The notes beneath the pieces are model-generated. The model was not told the origin of the DNA. It did not search any database and saw only the letters and a list, made by a program, of their open reading frames with translations. Below are positions 22,601 to 31,221 of a stretch of DNA of 31,221 nucleotides, piece by piece. Where the stretch lies: positions 1 to 31,221 of the IMG/VR virus record IMGVR_UViG_3300029319_000208; one strand, given 5' to 3'. The DNA is from a virus. The position numbers and the translations under genes were made by a program. Numbering within the stretch: the stretch's first letter is position 1; each line of letters opens with the position of its first letter.

Positions 22601-24363
22601 TATGTAGGTACTCCTCTAACTACTGATGAAGGAGCTATGCCTTCAATAATATTATCTTCTACTCTATCAAAGACTGTCTCAATATTATTATTCAAACCAT
22701 ACTCAAGAAGTATTTTATTTATTTCTTCCTGGTCATTTGACCTTAGTATATTTATAAACTCAGGTTTCTTTTCATCTATTCTTTCTCCTAAGAACTGAAA
22801 TGAATAGTTACGCCATGGTGATGCAATATCTTCGTATGTAAGATTTTCATCATACAAGTCTGTAGAAAACAATGCTTTTCTAATTGCTTTCAATCTTTCT
22901 TGTACTTGTGCCTCACCAATTTGAGGTGATTCTGCATTACGAATCATAGATGCAAACTCTGATATGTTTGCTGATTCAAACTCTGCAAAGGTAGGACCTA
23001 ACCATTTCAATGCAAGTTCTTGTGCTTTAGCAAAACCTGCTTGAGTGGTTTCAGGTGCAACTCCACCGACTACACCTTCTAACCACCCTTTGAGTTGATT
23101 GTCGACAGTTATACCTGCCATTGGGTCTCCAATAGCTTTGGCTTGATTTACTGTATGTAACTCTGTCCAGTTTCCATTAGATAATTGCAATGCAAAAAAC
23201 TCTATCAGACTTTCTCCATCAGGATTAAATATTGAATCAGCATTTGTTACACCATTTTGTTGCAACAAAGTTTTTGCACGAATAATATTATTATCTAATA
23301 GAGCTTGTGCATCTGCAGGTAGTTCTCCTATACCTCTTCCTTGTGAAACTAATAACCAATCTCTTTGTTCTTTTGTATGCGTTCTCCACCAGTTAGTTCC
23401 TTGCCACTCATAATCTTCTATATCTCTGTCTTCTATTATTCCTTCTAACCATAATGTATAAAGTTCCTCATCTTCCATCCATGGTTGTACATTTTTAATT
23501 CTTTGAAAATTTGCTACTAACGAATCAAAAGGATTAGCTAAACCTAATTTAATGTTTGCATCTATCTCTGTGTAATCACCTAAAAATAAAGAGTTATACC
23601 ACTCGTTAGAATCCGAGTCTACACTTCTAACGCCTGGCATACCTGTTGTATAAAATGTTCCAAGTTGTTCATCACTTGCTTGGTATCTAACAAACATATC
23701 TGTTCCTGGGATACCAAATACTAAAAACTTTTGTCCTGTTTCATCCTGCCAAATCTGTGAACTCATACGACCTATTTGGTCTCCTGATGTTGAACCTAAA
23801 AATGAACCTCCACCTGCTCCTGTGTTTCCCTCAAATAAAGGTACAGGACTCAAAGAATATCCATTAGATAATGCTGACTGTAAATCTGATTTGCTGAATA
23901 CTCTTTCTCCGCCTGATGGAGCATCACCTCTATATATTGCTATACCATTTTTATAATCATCAGCAGTAAATCCAAACTCATCTCTATCTCCTGATTGTGT
24001 TGATTCTGTAGGTGTTGATGTTGTCGCTCCTGATAAAGCATCTTCAAAAGCATTTGATTCATCTACACCCATTTCATCTGTAGTTTGTATGGTTGAATCT
24101 TCTGTTCCTTGACCACCTTGTCTTGCTATTTCTGTTTTAAAAGCAACTGCCTCTAATGAACCTGCTTGACTTGGTACTTGTGATTCAAAATCTGCTCTTA
24201 CTGATTCTGCTCTTTCTGCAGCATCTAATAATCTTTGGTCAGCACTGACTGGAAGTGTAGCTCTAAGTGCGGCAATCCTTCTTTCATATCTTCTTTTTTC
24301 ATACTCTTCCATGGTTATAGAACCATTTATTAAAGCAGTTACATCATTGTAATCTGTTGACAT
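22600..24363 (-). CDS. large internal/ejection-type virion protein (587 aa)
   Basis: This 587-residue acidic protein starts MSTDYNDVTALINGSI. A disordered Thr/Ser/Gln region (about 75-130) is followed by a globular part with FLVFGIPGTDMFVRYQ, then Trp-rich helical segments (WMEDEELYTLWLEGI, WQGTNWWRTHTKEQRDWLL). No Cys. No enzyme motif is recognised. Similar Trp-rich helical modules occur in phage injection proteins, but this is inference from the block context. One base shared with each neighbour. Confidence 0.6.
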   Translation of the reverse strand: MSTDYNDVTALINGSITMEEYEKRRYERRIAALRATLPVSADQRLLDAAERAESVRADFESQVPSQAGSLEAVAFKTEIARQGGQGTEDSTIQTTDEMGVDESNAFEDALSGATTSTPTESTQSGDRDEFGFTADDYKNGIAIYRGDAPSGGERVFSKSDLQSALSNGYSLSPVPLFEGNTGAGGGSFLGSTSGDQIGRMSSQIWQDETGQKFLVFGIPGTDMFVRYQASDEQLGTFYTTGMPGVRSVDSDSNEWYNSLFLGDYTEIDANIKLGLANPFDSLVANFQRIKNVQPWMEDEELYTLWLEGIIEDRDIEDYEWQGTNWWRTHTKEQRDWLLVSQGRGIGELPADAQALLDNNIIRAKTLLQQNGVTNADSIFNPDGESLIEFFALQLSNGNWTELHTVNQAKAIGDPMAGITVDNQLKGWLEGVVGGVAPETTQAGFAKAQELALKWLGPTFAEFESANISEFASMIRNAESPQIGEAQVQERLKAIRKALFSTDLYDENLTYEDIASPWRNYSFQFLGERIDEKKPEFINILRSNDQEEINKILLEYGLNNNIETVFDRVEDNIIEGIAPSSVVRGVPT

Positions 24364-27008
24364 CAGTCTTCACTTCCTGGTAAATATTCTTGTGCTATTC
24401 TACCATAGACATCTTGAAACAATGTTTCATGTATTTCTTTAGTTAAAGCGTAACCAATAGAGTATTTATCTGAGTACGCATCTTCTGTAAACCCATCCCA
24501 AAATGCTGATTTAAAACTTTCTTCATCTCCTCTATTTTTTGCCTCTGACAATCCTTTACCTACATCTGCTGCAAGTAAAGCCATTTCATAAGCTGTATAT
24601 GCTGCTAATGCAGGTGCAGATATAAAAGCTAAACCTAGTTTTGGTAGTAATCTTTTTATACCTTGTTCTATAATTACATCTCCTGGAGCAACTGCAGTCA
24701 TACCTGTACCAAAACCAACCTTTCCTGCTTTCTTAGCAAAATCTAAAGCTGTTCCTGATATGTGTCTTCCTACATCTGTATTTTTCAAAACATCTTCTGC
24801 TTGTGCTAATTTATTTTTATCAACAGACCTAGCAATATCTTCAGGTGTATCTGCAATCTTTCTAAATTCAGGAGGGGTAAAGTAATCTTGAGGTAAATTT
24901 TTTATAAATCTTTGCACATCATCTACAGCATTTGTAGGTGTGTCTGATTCTAGTAAATAATTATATTGTGCAGATAATTCTTTTTGAAAATTTGACATAC
25001 CTTCTGGTTTTTTTCTTGGGTCAATAGGATTACCTTCTGCATCTAAATCCCAATTTTCTATGTCTGCTAATACTGCATCTTCTATTGGTGAAGGTTCTTT
25101 GTAATCAAATAAAATAATATTTATACTTTCTAATTCTCCTGGTCCATAAGGTTTAGTTAAATTATATTGGTCTTTAAATAATTCAAGTTTATCTGCAACT
25201 TCTTTATTAGTATAATCTAATAATTGCTCTGCTCTATCAGCAGGAAGTCCTTTAATAAATTCATCATAATCTAAATATCTTTTAAGTAAACCCTCTTGTA
25301 AAGGTGGAGTTTGTATTTTATTTTTAATAATTCTTTCTAGTCTAAGTCTTTCATTTACTACATTTTGACCAGGATTATTAGGTGTTACTCTTAAAATTAA
25401 ACTATCCATATATCTTTCACCTAAAGGAGTAGGTCCACCTGGAGCTTTCTTAGGTATCTCTCTTAATTCTGTATCAGGAATATTGAATAAATTAGGTTTG
25501 CCTCCTATTCCTTGTTTAAGTATTTGTAATTGTGCGTTACCTCTTGTCATATTAGATACATCAAAAAATTTTGCTGTTCTACTATCTAAAACCTCTACTT
25601 TAAAATCAGGATTTTTTTCAACATAATCTAATAAAGCTACAGTTGGTGTCATGTGCATAGGTTCTGTAACAGCTATATCAAATATACTTGAATAATTATC
25701 AACACCAAGATTATTCTTAAACACATTCAATGCTCTACCTCTTATATCTAACAAAGCTAACTCCTTAGGTGTGTTAGTTTTTAGTAAATTTCTTTTTGTT
25801 ATGTAATCTGTTTCGTATTGTATTGGTACTCCTGCAGTTCTGATTGCAGAATCTGAATTTGCCATCATTCTAAAATCATCTTCTGCATCTTTTTTGAGTT
25901 CTAAAACATCACTTGTAAATTCTTTTAAGGTAGCAAAAAATGGTTCAATTCTTCCAGTGGGTGTAAATGACAGATTTCTTTCAGCTAGTCTTTTAAAAAA
26001 AGAATTACTTGTAACAAAATCTTCATCTTGTACATTAGTTACTAAAGCAACCGCAGCTCTTCTCGTAGCTTTATTTATTTTATAATTACTCATAAGCTCT
26101 ATCGAACCACCATACAAATCACTAAAATCACCATTTAGATACTTTAAATATTCTTTACGAAATGTTTTCATGTATTGATTTAGCATATTTCTAACACCAT
26201 AAAATACATCATCTGTTTGAAATTCCATTATGTCGCTCATTGATTTATTATTAAAATTTTTGTAATCACCTGTTAAATTATCCATTTCAAAATTATCTAT
26301 TATGTCTTCAATTATTTTTCCAGTATCTTTAGAAACATCTACAGCATTGTTTAACTCAATCATCAATCTATTTCCTAAACTTTCTCCTCCCAAAAAACCT
26401 CTTGTCAGCTCTGATTGTATTCTAAAATATTGTTCTATAATTGAGTCTTTTATCATTCCTATGTTTAAACCTATTTTTTTACCTTCTACATCTGTAAGTT
26501 CTTGTAAAGTTTCTAATGATTCTATTTTTTTACTAACTGGTAGTTTATTAAATACTTCAAGTGCCTCATCCAAAAATGGTTGGTTGTTATCTAATATAAG
26601 TTTTAACTCATCATCTAAATTTCCTGCATTTTTTACAATTTGATAAATTAAATCTCCTGTAGGATTCATTACATCATCAGCATTTTCTAACATACTTGCA
26701 GTAGGATAAAAACCAATACCATTATTTGATACATCTATATCAAGCATGTTTGATATTAAATTTAATTCTTTGTACTCAGGTAATATTTCTAATAAATCTA
26801 AAATAAATTTTTGAGTATCTTCTATTCCTGGACCTAATTTACCTCTAACATATTCATCTAGTAAAAAATCTTTTGTACTTTCGTGAATATAATCTAAAGA
26901 AAAAATACTTTCTGCAGCAATCTCTCTTACGCTTTTTGGGTTGATACCATTATTTGCAAATAAATTATCAATTTCGTTTAAAAAAGATTGATACTTACTG
27001 TCGCTCAT
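24363..27008 (-). CDS. large internal virion protein (881 aa)
   Basis: This is the largest complete gene of the window, with 881 residues. It is helical and Lys/Asp/Asn-rich, with a long low-motif body. A C-terminal Gly/Ala-rich hydrophobic region (about 785-835, including LGLAFISAPALAAYTAYEMA) could insert into a membrane. No catalytic motif is seen. Size, composition and place in the pre-scaffold block fit an ejection or tape-like protein. It overlaps the 63-residue gene by 14 bases. Confidence 0.6.
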   Translation of the reverse strand: MSDSKYQSFLNEIDNLFANNGINPKSVREIAAESIFSLDYIHESTKDFLLDEYVRGKLGPGIEDTQKFILDLLEILPEYKELNLISNMLDIDVSNNGIGFYPTASMLENADDVMNPTGDLIYQIVKNAGNLDDELKLILDNNQPFLDEALEVFNKLPVSKKIESLETLQELTDVEGKKIGLNIGMIKDSIIEQYFRIQSELTRGFLGGESLGNRLMIELNNAVDVSKDTGKIIEDIIDNFEMDNLTGDYKNFNNKSMSDIMEFQTDDVFYGVRNMLNQYMKTFRKEYLKYLNGDFSDLYGGSIELMSNYKINKATRRAAVALVTNVQDEDFVTSNSFFKRLAERNLSFTPTGRIEPFFATLKEFTSDVLELKKDAEDDFRMMANSDSAIRTAGVPIQYETDYITKRNLLKTNTPKELALLDIRGRALNVFKNNLGVDNYSSIFDIAVTEPMHMTPTVALLDYVEKNPDFKVEVLDSRTAKFFDVSNMTRGNAQLQILKQGIGGKPNLFNIPDTELREIPKKAPGGPTPLGERYMDSLILRVTPNNPGQNVVNERLRLERIIKNKIQTPPLQEGLLKRYLDYDEFIKGLPADRAEQLLDYTNKEVADKLELFKDQYNLTKPYGPGELESINIILFDYKEPSPIEDAVLADIENWDLDAEGNPIDPRKKPEGMSNFQKELSAQYNYLLESDTPTNAVDDVQRFIKNLPQDYFTPPEFRKIADTPEDIARSVDKNKLAQAEDVLKNTDVGRHISGTALDFAKKAGKVGFGTGMTAVAPGDVIIEQGIKRLLPKLGLAFISAPALAAYTAYEMALLAADVGKGLSEAKNRGDEESFKSAFWDGFTEDAYSDKYSIGYALTKEIHETLFQDVYGRIAQEYLPGSED

Positions 27009-27186
27009 ATCTAAGCCTTATTTCTTCATTTCTTGCCCTAGATACAATATCATTTAACTCTTTAGTTGCATCCTTATCTCCAACAGAATCAATTATATTT
27101 TGTCTGTTTTCTCTACGCCATTCTTGTAAATAATTAGGATTTATTTTAATTGCATTCTTATCGAATGGTGTAAATTTACTTGCCAT
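26995..27186 (-). CDS. small charged protein between virion genes
   Basis: This 63-residue, strongly charged helical protein (YLQEWRRENRQNIIDSVGDK, then VSRARNEEIRLRYERQ) starts at an ATG inside the end of the lysozyme gene and ends inside the 881-residue gene. The double overlap supports coupled expression. Function unknown; an internal-protein chaperone is possible. Confidence 0.6.
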   Translation of the reverse strand: MASKFTPFDKNAIKINPNYLQEWRRENRQNIIDSVGDKDATKELNDIVSRARNEEIRLRYERQ

Positions 27187-27994
27187 ACAATCCCCTTAAT
27201 ATATCTAATGCAACTTTTTGGTCATCAGATAGTGTCTCTCTTTTTCTATCCATACTCATGTCGTTAGATATATCAGGTAGATTCTTTGCTCTTCTCTGAT
27301 TGTTTATTGCTGCTTGTATTAGTGCAACCACTTGACTTTCTGATTTAGCTACTGCATTTGTAAAATCAACACCTTGACTCCATATATTAGAAATCACAGA
27401 ACCTGCTCTTACTTGGTCTTGCATATTGCTTGGATTAACATCTCTTACATTACCTGCTCTTACTTGGTCTTGCATATTGCTTGGATTAACATCTTGTATT
27501 GGTGAAGGGTCAAAGCCTTCTTCAGGTTCAGGTATTCCTCGGTCTTGGTCTAACATTGCCAATTCAATCTCCAATCTTTTTACAAGTCCAGGAAAGTTTT
27601 TTCTATCTTGTTCAGTTAAAGATGTCTCCCAAACTTCTTGTATTTTATCTTCATCATCTAACAGTAAAGCATCATAGAATTTTTTACTAGATACTTTGCT
27701 CGGTCTGTTAAAAGTAGCTATTACCATAGTATCAAATTGTTCTTGAGTAAATGTAAGATTATAATTTTTTAACCTTTGGTTTACAATACGAACAATCTCT
27801 TTTAAATCTTCTTTTAGTAATTGTTCTGCTTTATCCTCTGTAATTACATCACCGATATCAAACTGTTCACCACCTGATAAATTACTGTGTCCATATCCAA
27901 TAGATACTGATGCACCATCTTCATAAGCCTCAAGCTGTAAAGTCTCAAGCTCTTTTATGATTACTATCGCAGGAGGCGATACATCCATTTCCAT
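27176..27994 (-). CDS. GH24 lysozyme, virion-block
   Basis: This 272-residue protein has an N-terminal GH24 (T4/P22-type) muramidase domain, about 8-150. In IKELETLQLEAYEDGASVS and IGYGHS, E17, D26 and S31 align with the Glu-Asp-Thr catalytic triad; Ser replaces the usual Thr. Then ITEDKAEQLLKEDL, and FTQEQFDTMVIATFN. Residues 160-200 contain a 17-residue tandem repeat (DVNPSNMQDQVRAG twice). The C-terminal 70 residues are helical. It is flanked by large presumed ejection proteins rather than the holin, so it is probably a virion enzyme that opens peptidoglycan during entry. Confidence 0.8.
   Translation of the reverse strand: MEMDVSPPAIVIIKELETLQLEAYEDGASVSIGYGHSNLSGGEQFDIGDVITEDKAEQLLKEDLKEIVRIVNQRLKNYNLTFTQEQFDTMVIATFNRPSKVSSKKFYDALLLDDEDKIQEVWETSLTEQDRKNFPGLVKRLEIELAMLDQDRGIPEPEEGFDPSPIQDVNPSNMQDQVRAGNVRDVNPSNMQDQVRAGSVISNIWSQGVDFTNAVAKSESQVVALIQAAINNQRRAKNLPDISNDMSMDRKRETLSDDQKVALDILRGLYGK
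27401..27494 (-). repeat. perfect 43-bp direct repeats (51-bp period)
   Basis: Copies at 27401-27443 and 27452-27494 are identical. The period of 51 bp equals 17 codons, so the lysozyme frame is kept. Perfect identity suggests a recent or homogenised duplication. Confidence 0.9.
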
Positions 27995-28926
27995 TATCTC
28001 TTGACACCTGCTCTAAATAAATTTGTAAGATTAGAAACTGTCCTTGCACCTCTTGACCTTATCTGTTCACCAACTTCTTGTTGTCTTGCTGCCTCTTCTC
28101 TTGGTGCAAATACTTCTTCTTCTATATCAGATAAGTCTTCTGCAAGTTGTTCTGTATCAGGTTGTTCTCCTGGTTCAGGAGGTAAGTATGTTCCTTGTAA
28201 AGGATTTGTAGGGTCAAATACTAAATTACCTGAGGTAGCAGGTTTGAGTCCTTCTATCTCTGTGTTAAACATATCTAATCTCTGTTGTATCTTATTAGAT
28301 ATGTAGTTTCTTTCTTCTGCATTCAAAGGAGCGCCTTTTCTACTTTTTGCTTTTGTAAGTAAATCATCAACAATATCATCCATTTGTTCATTGTCTATTT
28401 TTGGAGATGTAGTTTTTACAGCTTTCCTTACACTGAAGTTTGTGCGTAGTACACCAAGACTTTGTAACCAATCTAATTTACCACCATTATTCATAGAAAA
28501 CTCCATAAGTCTTCTTATGCCTTTTACAAATTCTTCATCTACCATAGCACCTTGTGTTTTTGTAAGGTCAAGTAAACCAACACTTGCCATTTGATTTTTA
28601 AGTAAAACACGAACTGCAGGTTCTATATCTCTTGCCGCCTCTCCTGCTTGATATGGAAAATACACAAAGTCGTAACCTTGTGCAGTCAAGTATTGTTCTG
28701 CAGATACATCTCTTTCTACACCATCTACCTCAACTTTATACTTACTTTGAAATCCATCACCTAATGGTTTTCCTGATGGGTCTAAACCTCCTAGTACATC
28801 TAAAACAAACTGTGTAGCATCATCATTTTGTACTACATCTGATACATTAGGGTCAATGTCAATAACATCTTGTTTATCTCCATCACCTCTAGGTATTGTA
28901 TAGCCTTCTATCTCTCCATTACTCAT
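27994..28926 (-). CDS. internal-block protein (310 aa)
   Basis: This 310-residue acidic protein starts MSNGEIEGYTIPRGDGDKQD. The centre is helical (DEEFVKGIRRLMEFSMNNGG, DDIVDDLLTKAKSRKGAPL). A Pro/Gly linker (about 235-260) leads to a basic C-terminus with EQIRSRGARTVSNLTNLFRAG. No recognised family. Its ATG overlaps the preceding large gene by eight bases. Probably a minor internal virion protein by context. Confidence 0.6.
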   Translation of the reverse strand: MSNGEIEGYTIPRGDGDKQDVIDIDPNVSDVVQNDDATQFVLDVLGGLDPSGKPLGDGFQSKYKVEVDGVERDVSAEQYLTAQGYDFVYFPYQAGEAARDIEPAVRVLLKNQMASVGLLDLTKTQGAMVDEEFVKGIRRLMEFSMNNGGKLDWLQSLGVLRTNFSVRKAVKTTSPKIDNEQMDDIVDDLLTKAKSRKGAPLNAEERNYISNKIQQRLDMFNTEIEGLKPATSGNLVFDPTNPLQGTYLPPEPGEQPDTEQLAEDLSDIEEEVFAPREEAARQQEVGEQIRSRGARTVSNLTNLFRAGVKR

Positions 28927-31221
28927 CTGATAAATCTCCTATTCCATACTTGGTAACTTCATTATAAAACACATCTTGGAAGACTGGAAGAAACTCAGGA
29001 GTTTCTTGTGAAAGCAAAGAACCTTTTTTATACAGCAAATCACGAACTTGTTGTGCCTCCTCTGTATTTGTTGTTCTTATCCAGTTAACAGCATCTTCTT
29101 TTATAGCAAAGTTTTTGCCTTTTTGTACACCAATAATTACTTGATTCCTAAAATCAAGATAATCTTTCATCTCTTTATATAAATCTAAGTTTGCAGCTCT
29201 TGGGTCTTCAACAGCTTGTTCCAATATTGGTATAACTAAATCCCAATCAAATGTTCTTGGTATCTCTTTTCCTGGAAGTTTTGTTGCTACTTCAGCAGGA
29301 TTTATTTCATAAGCAAGAGGAAACATTTGTTTTAGTGTAAGTTCTAATTGTGCCATCTCTTTTTTCTGTTCCGATGCTGTATATTGTTGTGTATCCCATT
29401 TAGCTCTGTATCTTTCTTTCATTGCTCTTTCGACTATTGATGCTGCATAGGTAGCTGACCTCCAGTAAAACTCTTCTTTATTTAGTGGTGTAATGTTTCC
29501 AAGTCCTTTTTGTATTCCATAAGATGTATAATCAACATCACCACTTCCAAGACCACCAAAGAAATAAATTATACTTCCTCCATAATCTCCATATAATTCT
29601 TCATTATTCATCAAGAAATCATATTCAGGTTTTGTTCTTGCCATAGGTCCTGATTCAGATATGCTTTTACCTTTCAGTTGTAATTGTGCAGATGTAAAAG
29701 CAGAATCTATATCGTATATATCAAGACCTAGTAATCTTACAACCTCTAATGTTGCCTCATAGTCAGCTTGTTTCTGACCCATAGTAAGTGCATAGTGGTC
29801 TCTCAAATCTTGATAGAAACCATGTAGAATAGATAGTTCTACAAAACTATTCCAGGCTACACCTGAAGTTTCTTCTTGTGTTCCATACCATTCATTAAAT
29901 GTACTGTTTTCTGCATCAATACGATATAAAACATTTACCCTTGGAACTAATGGGTTTATGTTTCTATCCCATGCTTTCAACCAATAAATGTTATCTCTAA
30001 TTGTTGCAGCAGTGTCAAACAAAAACTCAGGGTCATCTGCTCTATCAGGATGTAGTATTGCTGCTATCTGTACAGATTGTGTTGTTGCACTAAGGTATAA
30101 ATCTTCATCAAGTCCTTGTAAATCTAATTTACTTGCTATAGCGTTAAAAGCATTTTTTGCTGTAGCAGGTAATATTTCTTCTGTAAGAATTTCTCCTATG
30201 ATACCTTTTAAGTCTCCATTACCCATAGATTCAAAAGGTAATCCAAATTGAAATATTGTTCTTTCTAATAATCTTCTTGTCTTTGGATTATCTCTTGTTG
30301 CAAAACCTGTAGGTATAGCAACAACTGGACCTAATGGTGGGAACAAGCCACCACCTGCAACTCCTAGTGCAGATATTGGAAAACTTCTTTTGATAATTAT
30401 ATTGCTTTCTTCAATACTTACATCATCTGTCCAAGTACCTCTACCTTCAGATTTAACATAATCTTCTAACGCAGTACCTCCAACAGGAAGTATTAAATAT
30501 TTTTCTCCGAACTTGTCTGTATAAATATAATTATTCTCAACACCTTTTCTATATGCAAAACCAACTTGAGCAACCGCTCTAGGATTAGCTACAGACAACT
30601 GTGTCCATCTACCAAGAACTTCTCTATATGCCTCAAAGAAAGGTAATCCAACTTTATAAGCCTCTGCTACATAACCTCTTTCTAATAAGTTATATAACAA
30701 ACGATTATGAAGTTCAAAAGCGTATGCAGATGCAGTTTTATTTAAATCATTAAATGTCATATTTCTTGTGGTTGTTTGTCTTATACCATCTAGGTCTAAC
30801 ATTGTGTGATAATCTATCTCTGTAAATTCAGAAACAATACCTGATTTCTTTGGATTGTTTAAGACTAATTTACCTGATTTAGAATCAACCATTGCAAGAA
30901 GTCCAGTTCTTTGCATAAACTCAGCTACATCATCATACTTCGTATTACCCATCTGTAATACTTTTCTTAATTCTTTTATTGTTGGTGTAGGATTTTCTTT
31001 GATAAGAGCCTTAAAATTAGTTGTAATATCAAAAGTATTTTTATCTGTTCCTGCATGAAATTCTTTTAAAACTTTCACAAACTGTCTATCTTGTGAAGAA
31101 TCAAGCACACCATCAACTAAAACATTTCTTCGAGGTAAAGTAGAGTGATAAGTTCCAATCTTAGTATTTTCATCACCTAATCTAATACCACCTGCTGTTT
31201 CAATAGAATATGCTTTACTTT
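28919..31221 (-). CDS. large internal virion protein, 5' partial
   Basis: The frame stays open to the right edge, so the start lies outside; a GTG at 31108 is internal. At least 767 residues are visible. The N-terminal part is helical (FVKVLKEFHAGTDKNTFD), a middle hydrophobic Gly/Pro stretch (ISALGVAGGGLFPPLGPV) could contact membranes, and a long helical C-terminus follows (WRSATYAASIVERAMKERYR). No portal, terminase or enzyme signature is visible to me. Context suggests an ejection protein; a tape-measure-like role cannot be excluded. Confidence 0.6.
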   Translation of the reverse strand, partial: SKAYSIETAGGIRLGDENTKIGTYHSTLPRRNVLVDGVLDSSQDRQFVKVLKEFHAGTDKNTFDITTNFKALIKENPTPTIKELRKVLQMGNTKYDDVAEFMQRTGLLAMVDSKSGKLVLNNPKKSGIVSEFTEIDYHTMLDLDGIRQTTTRNMTFNDLNKTASAYAFELHNRLLYNLLERGYVAEAYKVGLPFFEAYREVLGRWTQLSVANPRAVAQVGFAYRKGVENNYIYTDKFGEKYLILPVGGTALEDYVKSEGRGTWTDDVSIEESNIIIKRSFPISALGVAGGGLFPPLGPVVAIPTGFATRDNPKTRRLLERTIFQFGLPFESMGNGDLKGIIGEILTEEILPATAKNAFNAIASKLDLQGLDEDLYLSATTQSVQIAAILHPDRADDPEFLFDTAATIRDNIYWLKAWDRNINPLVPRVNVLYRIDAENSTFNEWYGTQEETSGVAWNSFVELSILHGFYQDLRDHYALTMGQKQADYEATLEVVRLLGLDIYDIDSAFTSAQLQLKGKSISESGPMARTKPEYDFLMNNEELYGDYGGSIIYFFGGLGSGDVDYTSYGIQKGLGNITPLNKEEFYWRSATYAASIVERAMKERYRAKWDTQQYTASEQKKEMAQLELTLKQMFPLAYEINPAEVATKLPGKEIPRTFDWDLVIPILEQAVEDPRAANLDLYKEMKDYLDFRNQVIIGVQKGKNFAIKEDAVNWIRTTNTEEAQQVRDLLYKKGSLLSQETPEFLPVFQDVFYNEVTKYGIGDLSDE

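Overview
This window looks like part of an AT-rich tailed dsDNA bacteriophage genome, probably podovirus-like. The background GC is about one third, going by sample lines I counted. There are no host housekeeping genes, tRNAs, IS elements or CRISPR arrays. Gene packing is very tight, with stop/start overlaps such as TAATG and ATGA almost everywhere. The gene content resembles marine metagenomic phages. A host in an AT-rich actinobacterial lineage is a plausible inference. It rests on a secreted poly-threonine surface protein, an r1t-type holin and a leaderless-looking late promoter. It is not proven.

Layout: two convergent arms meet near 5.6 kb. The left arm (1-5566, + strand) is the early/replication side. 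It carries a VWA-domain protein cut by the window edge, an unexplained GC-rich stretch (about 976-1260) with nested helices, a small HTH protein, a calcineurin-like phosphoesterase and a Rad52/Sak-like single-strand annealing protein. These are followed by a zinc-ribbon protein, a winged-helix-like protein, a small lysozyme/transglycosylase-fold protein and several small unknowns.

The right arm (5614-31221, - strand, transcribed right to left) is the late side. It starts with a block of large presumed internal/ejection proteins that includes a GH24 lysozyme (31221-21737). Next come a promoter with a structured leader, the scaffold, the major capsid protein with its own 5' hairpin and 3' terminator, head and connector proteins, a beta-propeller tail protein and a tail fibre. 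After these lie six tandem paralogous virion proteins that resolve into a duplicated three-gene cassette (15142-11777). The arm ends with small membrane proteins, the acidic poly-Thr secreted protein, a cluster of tiny very basic ORFs, a DUF5675 protein, an unknown Lys-rich protein and an r1t-like holin.

How it fits together: the + arm prepares DNA metabolism (annealing recombination, phosphoesterase, chelatase-type VWA). The - arm builds capsid, tail and adhesion apparatus and then lysis functions. Terminase and portal are not visible; they and the AAA+ MoxR partner of the VWA gene probably lie outside the window.
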